Source: an uncultured Oscillospiraceae bacterium
Lineage (GTDB): Bacteria; Bacillota; Clostridia; Oscillospirales; Oscillospiraceae
DNA length: 6,447 bases
Assembly: GCA_947631805.1 (NCBI GenBank)
Contig: CANRNA010000106.1
Location: 1-6,447, forward strand
Direction of reading: 5' to 3'
Below, in pieces: positions 1 through 6,300 of this stretch (position 1 is the first letter of the stretch; every line of letters starts with the position of its first letter). Made by a program: the position numbers and the translations under genes. A model generated the notes under the pieces. It saw only the letters and a list, made by a program, of their open reading frames with translations, had not been told where the DNA came from and did no database searches.

Positions 1-1157
1 GCGTCGAAAAAGCCCAGCTTTCCCGGTATATCCGTGAGCACCTCCGTGCGCTGCTGCAGCAGGGCCGCCACGGCCGCCGGGTCGATGGCGGGATTCTTTA
101 CCCCCTGGCGGATGTAGGGCTCCGCCGCGGCGGCGAACTCCTCCGGGCTCATGGCCCGGATATAGGCGCTGTTGAAATAGGTGAGCTTTTCGATGTCGAA
201 AATGGCCTGGCTCTTGGATATGCCGCTCAGGTCGAAGGCCTCCGCCAGCTCCCGGATGGAGTATATCTCCCGCTCGCCTCCGGGGGCCCAGCCCAGCAGG
301 GCCACATAGTTGACGATGGCCTGGCGCAGATAGCCCCGCTCCAGCAGGTCCTCATAGGAGGGGTCCCCGTGGCGCTTGGACATCTTGTTGTGGGCGTCGC
401 GCATCACCGGCGAGCAGTGGACATACTTGGGTATGGGCCAGCCGAAGCCCTCATACAGCAGGTTGTACTTGGGGGCGCTGGACAGATATTCCGAGCCCCG
501 GACCACGTGGGTGATGCCCATCAGGTGGTCGTCTATGACGTTGGCGAAGTTATAGGTGGGCAGCCCGTCCCGCTTGATGAGCACCTGGTCGTCCAGGTCC
601 TTGTTGGGGGCGGTCACATCGCCGAATATCTCGTCGTGGAAGGTGGTGGAGCCCTCCTTTGGTATCCGCTGGCGGATGACGTAGGGCATCCCGGCGGCCA
701 GACGCCGCTCTACCTCCTCCCTTGGCAGGTCCCGGCAGGGGTCATCGCCCTTGGAAAAGGCGCCGCCCTCCTCCGTCTCCGCCTTGTCGCAGAAGCAGTA
801 ATAGGCATGGCCCCGCTCCACCAGCCTCTGGGCGAAGGGCAGATACAGCCCCCGCCGCTCCGTCTGCACATAGGGCCCCACCGGGCCGCCCTTGTCCGGT
901 CCCTCGTCCCAGTCCAGGCCGCAGTCGGTCAGCGTCCGGTAGATCACATCCACCGCCCCCTCCACCAGCCGGTTCTGGTCGGTGTCCTCGATGCGCAGCA
1001 AAAACTTTCCCCCGTTGTGGCGGGCGATGCACCAGGTATACAGGGCCGTGCGCAGATTGCCCACGTGCATATAGCCCGTGGGGCTTGGGGCGAAGCGGGT
1101 GCGCACCTCGCCTCGGGGTATACGGCTCTCCAGCTCTTCAAAATATCTCTCGTCCAT
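1..1157 (-). CDS. gltX: Glutamyl-tRNA synthetase, N-terminal part (cut by left window edge)
   Basis: Cytoplasmic class I aminoacyl-tRNA synthetase that attaches glutamate to tRNA-Glu using ATP. I translated the minus strand from ATG 1157 and found about 385 uninterrupted codons to the window edge; the C-terminal anticodon-binding part lies outside. The nucleotide-binding HIGH region is seen as PSPTGYMHVGN (residues 24-34) and the second signature as KMSKRHGDPS (258-267). A CxC pair (C121, C123) plus C141 match the zinc-binding insertion of bacterial GluRS, with a shorter spacer than in E. coli from memory. Residues 211-256 contain the expected GITHVVRGSEYL and HCSPVMRDAHNK stretches. About 17 residues precede the usual VRTRFAPSPTG start. 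ATG 1157 is preferred because GGAG (1169-1166) lies 8 nt upstream and a promoter lies just beyond. Whether it also charges tRNA-Gln (non-discriminating GluRS) cannot be told. It is divergent from trpS. Confidence 0.97.
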   Translation of the reverse strand, partial: MDERYFEELESRIPRGEVRTRFAPSPTGYMHVGNLRTALYTWCIARHNGGKFLLRIEDTDQNRLVEGAVDVIYRTLTDCGLDWDEGPDKGGPVGPYVQTERRGLYLPFAQRLVERGHAYYCFCDKAETEEGGAFSKGDDPCRDLPREEVERRLAAGMPYVIRQRIPKEGSTTFHDEIFGDVTAPNKDLDDQVLIKRDGLPTYNFANVIDDHLMGITHVVRGSEYLSSAPKYNLLYEGFGWPIPKYVHCSPVMRDAHNKMSKRHGDPSYEDLLERGYLRQAIVNYVALLGWAPGGEREIYSIRELAEAFDLSGISKSQAIFDIEKLTYFNSAYIRAMSPEEFAAAAEPYIRQGVKNPAIDPAAVAALLQQRTEVLTDIPGKLGFFD

Positions 1158-1187
1158 AGAAGGCACTCCGTTCATCAAACTGCCCAT

Positions 1188-1216
1188 AGAATATTTTATT
1201 CTCACCCGCTTGTCAA
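1188..1216 (-). promoter_or_regulatory. Predicted gltX housekeeping promoter
   Basis: On the minus strand a perfect -35 TTGACA (1216-1211) is followed by a 17-nt spacer and a -10 TATTCT (1193-1188, 4 of 6 matches to TATAAT). Transcription would start near 1181, giving a leader of about 24 nt that carries the GGAG ribosome binding site. The leader is too short for a T-box or other riboswitch. The -35 overlaps that of the opposite trpS promoter. Predicted from consensus matching only. Confidence 0.7.
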
Positions 1217-1239
1217 GGGATAATCAAATATGTTATGAT
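1210..1239 (+). promoter_or_regulatory. Predicted trpS promoter with extended -10
   Basis: Plus-strand -35 TTGTCA (1210-1215, 5 of 6), 18-nt spacer, and -10 TATGAT (1234-1239, 5 of 6) preceded by TGT, which makes an extended -10 (TGn). A start near 1246 would give a leader of about 50 nt. The -35 lies on the same bases as the gltX -35, so both promoters can hardly bind polymerase at once. Predicted from consensus matching only. Confidence 0.7.
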
Positions 1240-1259
1240 AAATAGATGAAAAACACTTC

Positions 1260-1280
1260 AAAAAACGGCGCTCGCGCCGT
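1260..1280 (-). terminator. GC hairpin in trpS leader; leftward intrinsic terminator
   Basis: ACGGCG (1265-1270) pairs perfectly with CGCCGT (1275-1280) across a 4-nt loop. Read leftward the stem is followed at once by five T (1264-1260), with a second T5 at 1253-1249, the form of a Rho-independent terminator. It would stop transcription antisense to trpS before the gltX promoter. Read rightward the same hairpin sits in the trpS leader and ends one base before the GGAAAG ribosome binding site (1281-1286), so it may also influence trpS translation. The structure is seen in the sequence; its roles are inferred. Confidence 0.55.
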
Positions 1281-1295
1281 GGAAAGCGTGTGTAT

Positions 1296-2309
1296 ATGGA
1301 CGAGAAGAAAAAAGTGATGCTCTCCGGCATAAAGCCCTCCGGGGACCTGACCCTGGGCTCCTATCTGGGGGCCATCAAGAACTGGGCCGAGCGGGCGGAG
1401 ACATACGACTGCTATTACTTCATGGCGGACCTGCACGCTCTGACCACCCGCCAGAACCCGGCGGACCTGCGCCGGAGGACCCTGGAGCAGCTGGCCCAGT
1501 ATGTGGCCTGCGGCCTGGACCCGGAGAGGAACACCCTGTTCATCCAGTCCCATGTGCCCGAGCACGCCCAGCTTGGCTGGGTGCTCCAGTGCTACACCAT
1601 GTTCGGGGAGCTGAGCCGCATGACCCAGTTCAAGGACAAATCGGCCAAAAACGCCGACAACATCAACGGCGGCCTTTTCGCCTACCCCTCCCTCATGGCG
1701 GCGGACATATTGCTCTACCAGCCGGACTACGTGCCCGTGGGGGACGACCAGAAGCAGCACGTGGAGCTGACCCGTGACATCGCCCACCGGTTCAACGGCG
1801 TCTACGGGGATGTGTTCAAAATACCCGAGCCCTATATCCCCAAGGTGGGCGCCCGTATCATGGACCTTCTGGACCCCGGCAGCAAGATGTCCAAGTCCGA
1901 CGACATCGGCAACGGCCGCGTGTGCCTCATGGACCAGCCTCAGGACATCATGCGCAAGTTCAAGCGGGCCGTCACCGACAGCGAGACCGGGGACCACTGC
2001 GTCCGCTATGACCGGGAGAACAAGCCCGGCGTGGCGAACCTGATGCAGATATACGCCAGCTGCACCGGCAAGAGCTTCGGCCAGATCGAGGCGGAGTTCA
2101 CCGGCCACGGCTACGGGGACTTCAAGACCGCCGTGGGCGAAGCGGTGGTAGAGACCCTCCGCCCCATCCGGGAGGAGGCCAGCCGCCTGATGAAGGACAA
2201 GGGCTACCTGGAAAACCTGTGCCGCACTGGGGCGGAGAAGGCGTCCTATATCGCCATGAAGACCCTCCGCAAGGTCTACAAAAAGGTGGGCCTGGTGCCA
2301 AGGACCTGA
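1296..2309 (+). CDS. trpS: Tryptophanyl-tRNA synthetase
   Basis: Cytoplasmic class I synthetase that charges tRNA-Trp with tryptophan using ATP; it acts as a homodimer in the known family. The frame gives 337 aa, a normal bacterial length. The N-terminus SGIKPSGDLTLGSYLGAIKNW-type segment (residues 10-30) holds the HIGH equivalent as TLGS (19-22), GDDQKQHVELTRDIAHRFN (149-167) is the family's conserved block, and GSKMSKSDD (195-203) holds the KMSKS loop. ATG 1296 is chosen because GGAAAG (1281-1286) lies 9 nt upstream; a GTG at 1290 in the same frame would be only 3 nt from that site. The gene is monocistronic: it has its own divergent promoter, and the gene beyond its end points the other way. 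The predicted leader is too short for a T-box, which controls trpS in many Bacillota. Confidence 0.98.
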   Translation: MDEKKKVMLSGIKPSGDLTLGSYLGAIKNWAERAETYDCYYFMADLHALTTRQNPADLRRRTLEQLAQYVACGLDPERNTLFIQSHVPEHAQLGWVLQCYTMFGELSRMTQFKDKSAKNADNINGGLFAYPSLMAADILLYQPDYVPVGDDQKQHVELTRDIAHRFNGVYGDVFKIPEPYIPKVGARIMDLLDPGSKMSKSDDIGNGRVCLMDQPQDIMRKFKRAVTDSETGDHCVRYDRENKPGVANLMQIYASCTGKSFGQIEAEFTGHGYGDFKTAVGEAVVETLRPIREEASRLMKDKGYLENLCRTGAEKASYIAMKTLRKVYKKVGLVPRT

Positions 2310-2345
2310 TCTCCTACGCCCGCAGGCGCAATATAAGTCAAATCA

Positions 2346-2384
2346 TTTTCCCGGGGCTGCATGCCCCGGGAAAAATCCTTCTTT
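2346..2384 (+). terminator. Strong hairpin after trpS, likely terminator between convergent genes
   Basis: TTTTCCCGGGGC (2346-2357) pairs perfectly with GCCCCGGGAAAA (2363-2374) around a 5-nt loop, a 12-bp stem starting 37 nt after the trpS stop. Rightward it is followed by a moderately T-rich tail (2376-2384, six T in nine). Leftward, after the matching A-tract, the tail TGATTTGACTT is weaker. It most likely ends the trpS transcript, and it might partly serve the small-gene operon arriving from the right. The U-tract is not ideal in either direction. Confidence 0.65.
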
Positions 2385-2401
2385 GAATGCGCACGTTCAA
2401 A
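2382..2401. other. Second inverted repeat in the convergent intergenic region
   Basis: TTTGAATG (2382-2389) faces CGTTCAAA (2394-2401) with a 4-nt CGCA centre: seven Watson-Crick pairs and one G-T wobble on the plus strand. It lies 3 nt beyond the stop codon of the last small minus-strand gene. On the minus strand it is followed after a few bases by TTTTT (2376-2372), so it could act as a weak terminator for that operon. It has little GC in the stem, so the terminator role is uncertain. Confidence 0.4.
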
Positions 2402-2404
2402 CGG

Positions 2405-2659
2405 CTATGTCAACAGCATGGCCCCCAGCATGATGAGCAGGTCCTTGTCCCCGCTCTCCCGGTACATGAGATACAGTATCAGGGCCAGGATGAGGTCGTC
2501 CGTCTCCATGCTGACGCTCTCCAGCTTTTTCATCAGCGCCCCCACCGCCCCGGTCAGCTTATCCTGGCTCTGGGGCGGCCGCCTGTTCTCCCGGACCGGC
2601 GGCGGGGCCTTCGCCGGGGGCATCCCGCTCTTTTGTCGGAACGCTCCGCTATAGGCCAT
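2405..2659 (-). CDS. Uncharacterised 84-aa protein with hydrophobic C-terminus, third gene of small operon
   Basis: I do not assign a function. The N-terminal third is basic and proline-rich (PPAKAPPPVRENRRPP, residues 14-29) and looks disordered. Residues 34-48 could form a short amphipathic helix (LTGAVGALMKKLE). The C-terminus has two short hydrophobic stretches, DLILALILYLMY (55-66) and DLLIMLGAMLL (73-83), split by RESGDK. They are too short for ordinary paired membrane spans but could associate with membrane or self-assemble. I recall small clostridial proteins with a similar 'DDLIL...GD.DLLI.LG' end, all annotated hypothetical. The start ATG 2659 overlaps the previous gene's stop by 11 nt and has GGTGA five bases upstream. 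An upstream ATG at 2713 in the same frame would only add residues that shadow the previous gene. Confidence 0.75.
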   Translation of the reverse strand: MAYSGAFRQKSGMPPAKAPPPVRENRRPPQSQDKLTGAVGALMKKLESVSMETDDLILALILYLMYRESGDKDLLIMLGAMLLT

Positions 2660-3017
2660 GGCCGTCACCGTACTGTTTGACCACCGCCCCGGCGATCCGG
2701 GCCATCCGGGCAATCTCCATGGCCCGGTCCAGCTTTTCCTGCTTCTCCGGCTTCATATAAGGCCGCATGGCCGTCAGCAGCGCCGTGGAGCGGCTGGCCT
2801 CTCCCCCGCCGGAAAAGGCCCTTCCCAGGGCGGACAGGAACCGGGCGTCCGCCGGGGGCACGGACGGCCTCTCCTGCCGCTGCGGCTGGTCTGTCTCCGG
2901 CGGTTTGGTCTGGCCCCCCGTCTGGGCGAACAGCCCCTGGGCCATTTGGGCTATCTTCTCCATCTGCTCCGGGTCAGACAGCACTGCCTCCAGCCTGGCC
3001 CCCAGATCACCGTCCAC
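2649..3017 (-). CDS. Uncharacterised 122-aa helical protein, second gene of small operon
   Basis: No function can be assigned. Two predicted helical blocks flank a Pro/Gln-rich linker: residues 7-30 (ARLEAVLSDPEQMEKIAQMAQG) and 77-114 (STALLTAMRPYMKPEKQEKL, then a Met/Ala/Arg-rich helix), with the linker at about 32-57. There is no signal peptide and no clear membrane segment. The frame is open upstream to 3242, but that extension is Arg/Trp-rich and is plainly a shadow of the first gene, so a start near 3017 is needed. GTG 3017 is chosen: it overlaps the first gene's stop by 11 nt and has GGTGG six bases upstream. Overlaps at both ends suggest translational coupling with its neighbours. The exact start is less certain than the frame. 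Confidence 0.75.
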   Translation of the reverse strand: MDGDLGARLEAVLSDPEQMEKIAQMAQGLFAQTGGQTKPPETDQPQRQERPSVPPADARFLSALGRAFSGGGEASRSTALLTAMRPYMKPEKQEKLDRAMEIARMARIAGAVVKQYGDGHGL

Positions 3018-3252
3018 CGTCTTCCACCGCCTTTCGCACCTTCGCGGCGAAGCTCCTGCCCTCCGGCGTGGCCAGTATGCCCTGCAAAAGCTCCCCCAGC
3101 TGGCGCATATCCCCCGCCTTGGCGGCCTTTTCCAGCTTCTCCCGGTCCACGCTGGCCGCCAGGCGCGCTCCCTCCGGCGACCGGGCCAGGGCGTCCAGGT
3201 CCTTCCCCTTGCCGCTCTGGCGCACCCTGCGGGCGTATTCATCCAAGTCCAT
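3007..3252 (-). CDS. Uncharacterised 81-aa Ala-rich protein with duplicated PEG motif, first gene of small operon
   Basis: A small, charged, alanine-rich, probably all-helical soluble protein without signal peptide or membrane span. It contains two copies of a short motif: ARSPEGARLAASV (residues 23-35) and LATPEGRSFAAKV (60-72), separated by a lysine/glutamate-rich helix (DREKLEKAAKAGD, 36-48). I recall similar small 'SPEG/TPEG' proteins annotated hypothetical in Clostridia, but no known function. ATG 3252 is supported by a strong GGAGG site (3268-3264), 11 nt upstream. That site lies in the 3' arm of the terminator hairpin of the preceding surface-protein gene, which is unusual. The following gene overlaps its stop by 11 nt. 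Confidence 0.8.
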   Translation of the reverse strand: MDLDEYARRVRQSGKGKDLDALARSPEGARLAASVDREKLEKAAKAGDMRQLGELLQGILATPEGRSFAAKVRKAVEDGGR

Positions 3253-3304
3253 AATAAAAACCCCCTCCGCGTCTTCCCATTCTATGCGGGATGCGCGGAG
3301 GGGG
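3253..3304 (-). terminator. Intrinsic terminator of surface-protein gene fused to RBS of next gene
   Basis: Leftward, CCCCCTCCGCG (3304-3294) pairs over 11 perfect bp with CGCGGAGGGGG (3271-3261). The 22-nt loop contains a possible inner 4-bp stem (3291-3288 with 3278-3275). The stem is followed at once by TTTTTATT (3260-3253), a textbook Rho-independent terminator 26 nt after the large gene's stop. The last T is adjacent to the ATG of the next gene, and the 3' arm contains that gene's GGAGG ribosome binding site, so transcripts arriving from upstream would both terminate and hide the site. Confidence 0.85.
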
Positions 3305-3308
3305 TCAC
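3279..3308 (-). promoter_or_regulatory. Possible promoter overlapping the terminator hairpin, for the small-gene operon
   Basis: On the minus strand TAGAAT (3284-3279, 5 of 6 to TATAAT) lies in the hairpin loop. GTGACC (3308-3303, 4 of 6 to TTGACA) lies 18 nt upstream. A start near 3272 would produce mRNA beginning with the 3' arm only, so the hairpin cannot form and the ribosome binding site is free. The -35 is weak, and a sporulation or other sigma factor could be used instead. Inference from spacing and consensus. Confidence 0.4.
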
Positions 3309-3330
3309 AGGTCTGGTGTCGGGGCGTATC

Positions 3331-6300
3331 TCAGAAGCGCTGGTCGAGCCGCATGAAGATGGCGGCCACTTCCGCCCTGGTGGCGGCCTTGTTGGGGTTG
3401 AAGTTCCCCTTCTCGTCCCCGGAGATAACGCCCAGGTTCGCCATGGCGCTCACGGCCGTTTTGGCGTAGCTGGCGATGCTGCCGCTGTCGTTGAAGCTCT
3501 TGCCCCCGGTGGACAGGCTCACGCCCTCTATCTTGGTCAGGTAGTTATACAGGATGACGCATATATCCTGCCGGGATATGGCCTGGTTGGAGCCGAATCT
3601 CGTCCCGGCCGAGTCGATGCCGTTGATGATGCCCTTCAGATAGGCCCACTGGGCGTAGCCGCTGTAATAGCTGCCGGAGAGGTCCGAGAAGTTGCACACA
3701 TACAGCAACGTCTTCTGGTTGGAGGGCATGACGCTGCGCACGTAGCCCTGGCGGCCGTTGTAGGACACCTGATACCAGACCGCCCCGTCCTGGCTCCTGT
3801 TGGCAGGGACCGTGCTCAGGACCTGGACGAACTGGCCGTAGGCCATGATCATGCCCGCCTGGGCGGTGGAGGTGCTGGTGCCGGAGCGGATGATGATGTC
3901 CGTGCCGTTGGTCAGGCCCATGCCCCCGGACCAGTTGGCAAACTGGGAGCCGGGATTGGCGTACCGGCCCAGCACGGCGATGAACATGGCTCTGGTCATG
4001 GTGGAGTTGGGGGAGAACATGCTGCCGCTGGTGCCGTTGAAAAGGCCCTTGTTGTTCACGTAGGCCACCGCGTCCACATACCAGCTGCCGCTCTTCACGT
4101 CGTCAAAGGGCAGCTTCACATCCGCCTGGATGGTGTGGTCACCCTTCACATTGGAGAAGGTATAGGTCTTCAGAGCCCCCATGCTCTTGCCGTCTATCTT
4201 CACGTCGCCCAGGGTGTAGCCGTTCACCGAGCCCATGTTGAAGGTGACGCTGCTGCCCTCCAGCACGCTCACCTTCCCATTGGCGGCCCCGCCGCCGGGG
4301 GACACGAAGCCCTGGGGGTCCACCACCGTGATGGTGTACAGCTTGCCGACCTTCACGTTGAAGGTGGCCACGCTGCTGGGTATGCCGTTTTCCACCACGG
4401 CGAAGGCCTTGATCACCATCCCGTCCTTCACCGCTATGGCGGTGGAGGAGCTCACCTTGCTGCTCTTGACGGTGGGGGTGGAGCCGTCGGTGGTGTAATA
4501 GATGGCCGTGGTGTTCTCCCCCGTCAGGGTCAGCTTCCCATTGGAGGGGGCGTAATAGACGTTGTTGGACAAGAACAGGCCCGTGCCGTCTGTGGCGCCC
4601 ACCGCCTGCAGGGCGGGCTGTGTGCCCACCTCCAGGGTCTCCGATAGGGGGAAGCTCCCCTGGTAGCCCGGCACCTGGGCAATGGCGCATATCGTGGCCC
4701 GGTTGGTCACGGTGAAGGGGCCGGTGTACTTCTTGCTGCTGGTGGTGGGGGTAGAGCCGTCGGTGGTGTAGTAGATGACGGCGCTCTTGTTGGAGTGGCT
4801 CAGGGTCACCGTGGCGGAGGCGGGACCGGCGGCGTCCACCTTCATGGTGGGCGCGGGGGCCAGGCTCAGACCTGCCTCGTCGGCCGGTTCCCGGACGTTG
4901 GGACGGCTGGAGCAGTTCCGCCGGTAGATGATGTAGCCCTTTGTCTGATAGTAGTTGTAGATGTAAGAGAGCTGGCCGGTATAGTCGTAGGTCTTGCCGC
5001 TGATGGTCTCCCCGTAGCAGGTGACCCGCATCTTGGGCGGGGTCTGCTCGGTGATCTCCACGGACACCACCGCGCCCTTGCTGTCATAGCCGATGTCGGT
5101 GACAAGCACCACATGCTCCGCCGTGTAGTTCAGGCAGTCGCCCACCTGCAGCTTGTTCAGCTCTCCGGGAGAGGGAACGCCTATCTCTGTGGAGAAGGGC
5201 AAAAGCGCGCCGGTATAGCACCGGTAGGGCAGGTCCCAGGCGTAGGACACGAAGGCCGCGCAGTCGCTGCCATAGAAGGGAGACGTCCGGCTGAAGGTGG
5301 AATAGGAGGAATAGAAGTTGCTGCCCGAATTTTTCGTGGCGTTGAGGAAGGTCGTCATGCTCACGTCCCAGCCCACGAAGCCAGTGCCCACCGGCTGGGA
5401 ATAGGGCACGCCCTTATAGGTCTTCCCCGCCACGAACTTGCCGTACTCCACGCTGCCGTCCGTGGCCGTGACCTTGCTGCCCCAGTTGGTGTTGCCGCTG
5501 ACGTAGTTGGGGTCGTCGCCACCCCAGGAGTAGATGGTCTTCAGGCACTTCCACTTGACCTCCGCCTGCTGCTGGGCCCGCAGGACGATGTTGCGCTGGT
5601 TGGCCGTCAGGCTCTTGGTCAGCACGGCGGAGGAGCTGATGGTGGACACCCCGTTGAATTCCTGGAGCTGGGCCTGGAAGGCCTGATACTCCGCCGACTC
5701 CAGATAGGCCGCCTCGCTGGCCAGCGTGTCCGCACCGCCCGCGCTGGCGGCGGTCGCCTGCCCCTGGTAGGCCTGCAGGTTGATGGACCCGCTGAACAGG
5801 GCCGCCAGAGGGGTCTGATAGGTGGAGCCGTTGTAGACCACCAGCCAGTCCCCCTCGGGATAGCAGGAATCCACCCCGGAGGTGAGATAGGTGGTCTCGG
5901 CCCACAGATCATAGCTGAGGACCTGGCCGGTCAGATACAGGTTGCCGTAGGGCGTGGGGATGAGCCCCTTCACGTCCTGGGGGCACTCCAGCGCCTCCAG
6001 GACCCCGTCGCCCATGTCGTAGGACCAGGCGCTCCCATTGATGACCATCCGCAGCTCCTGGCCCATGACGTACATCTGCCAGATATAGGTGTCGGCGGTG
6101 TATACGGTCTCGATGGCCCCGCCAGAGGGGCTCATGCGGTAAACGGCGTTGTCGGCGGTGTAATACAGATACCCGCCCGAGAGATTCAGGTTCTCGGCAA
6201 AAACGCTGGCCAGGAGGGTCTTGGCCCCACCCTGCTCCAGCCACAGGCCGTCCTCGGTGTAATAGAGCGCGCCGCCCGCGGACAGGCACCGGCCGCCGCT

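Noticed and set aside
369..1223. Plus-strand open frame of 284 codons
   Set aside because: Antisense to gltX, which shows clear family motifs in the other direction across the whole stretch.
1158..1295. T-box or tryptophan-responsive leader before trpS or gltX
   Set aside because: Predicted leaders are only about 50 and 24 nt, and I see no T-box core sequence or antiterminator pair.
1290..1295. GTG 1290 as the trpS start
   Set aside because: It would be 3 nt from the ribosome binding site; ATG 1296 has a normal spacing and fits the family N-terminus.
1233..2108. Minus-strand open frame of 291 codons
   Set aside because: Antisense to trpS, whose KMSKS and other motifs identify the real coding strand.
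2660..2713. Upstream ATG 2713 as the start of the third small gene
   Set aside because: The added 18 residues only shadow the second gene's C-terminus; ATG 2659 gives a tight overlap like the other junction.
2649..3242. 197-codon version of the second small gene
   Set aside because: The upstream extension overlaps almost the whole first gene and has the Arg/Trp-rich composition of an out-of-frame shadow.
2767..4647. Long plus-strand open frame (626 codons) rich in Gly, His, Val and Ala
   Set aside because: It is antisense to the surface-protein gene and the small operon, has no recognisable domain, and is the kind of frame that GC-rich genes leave open on the opposite strand.
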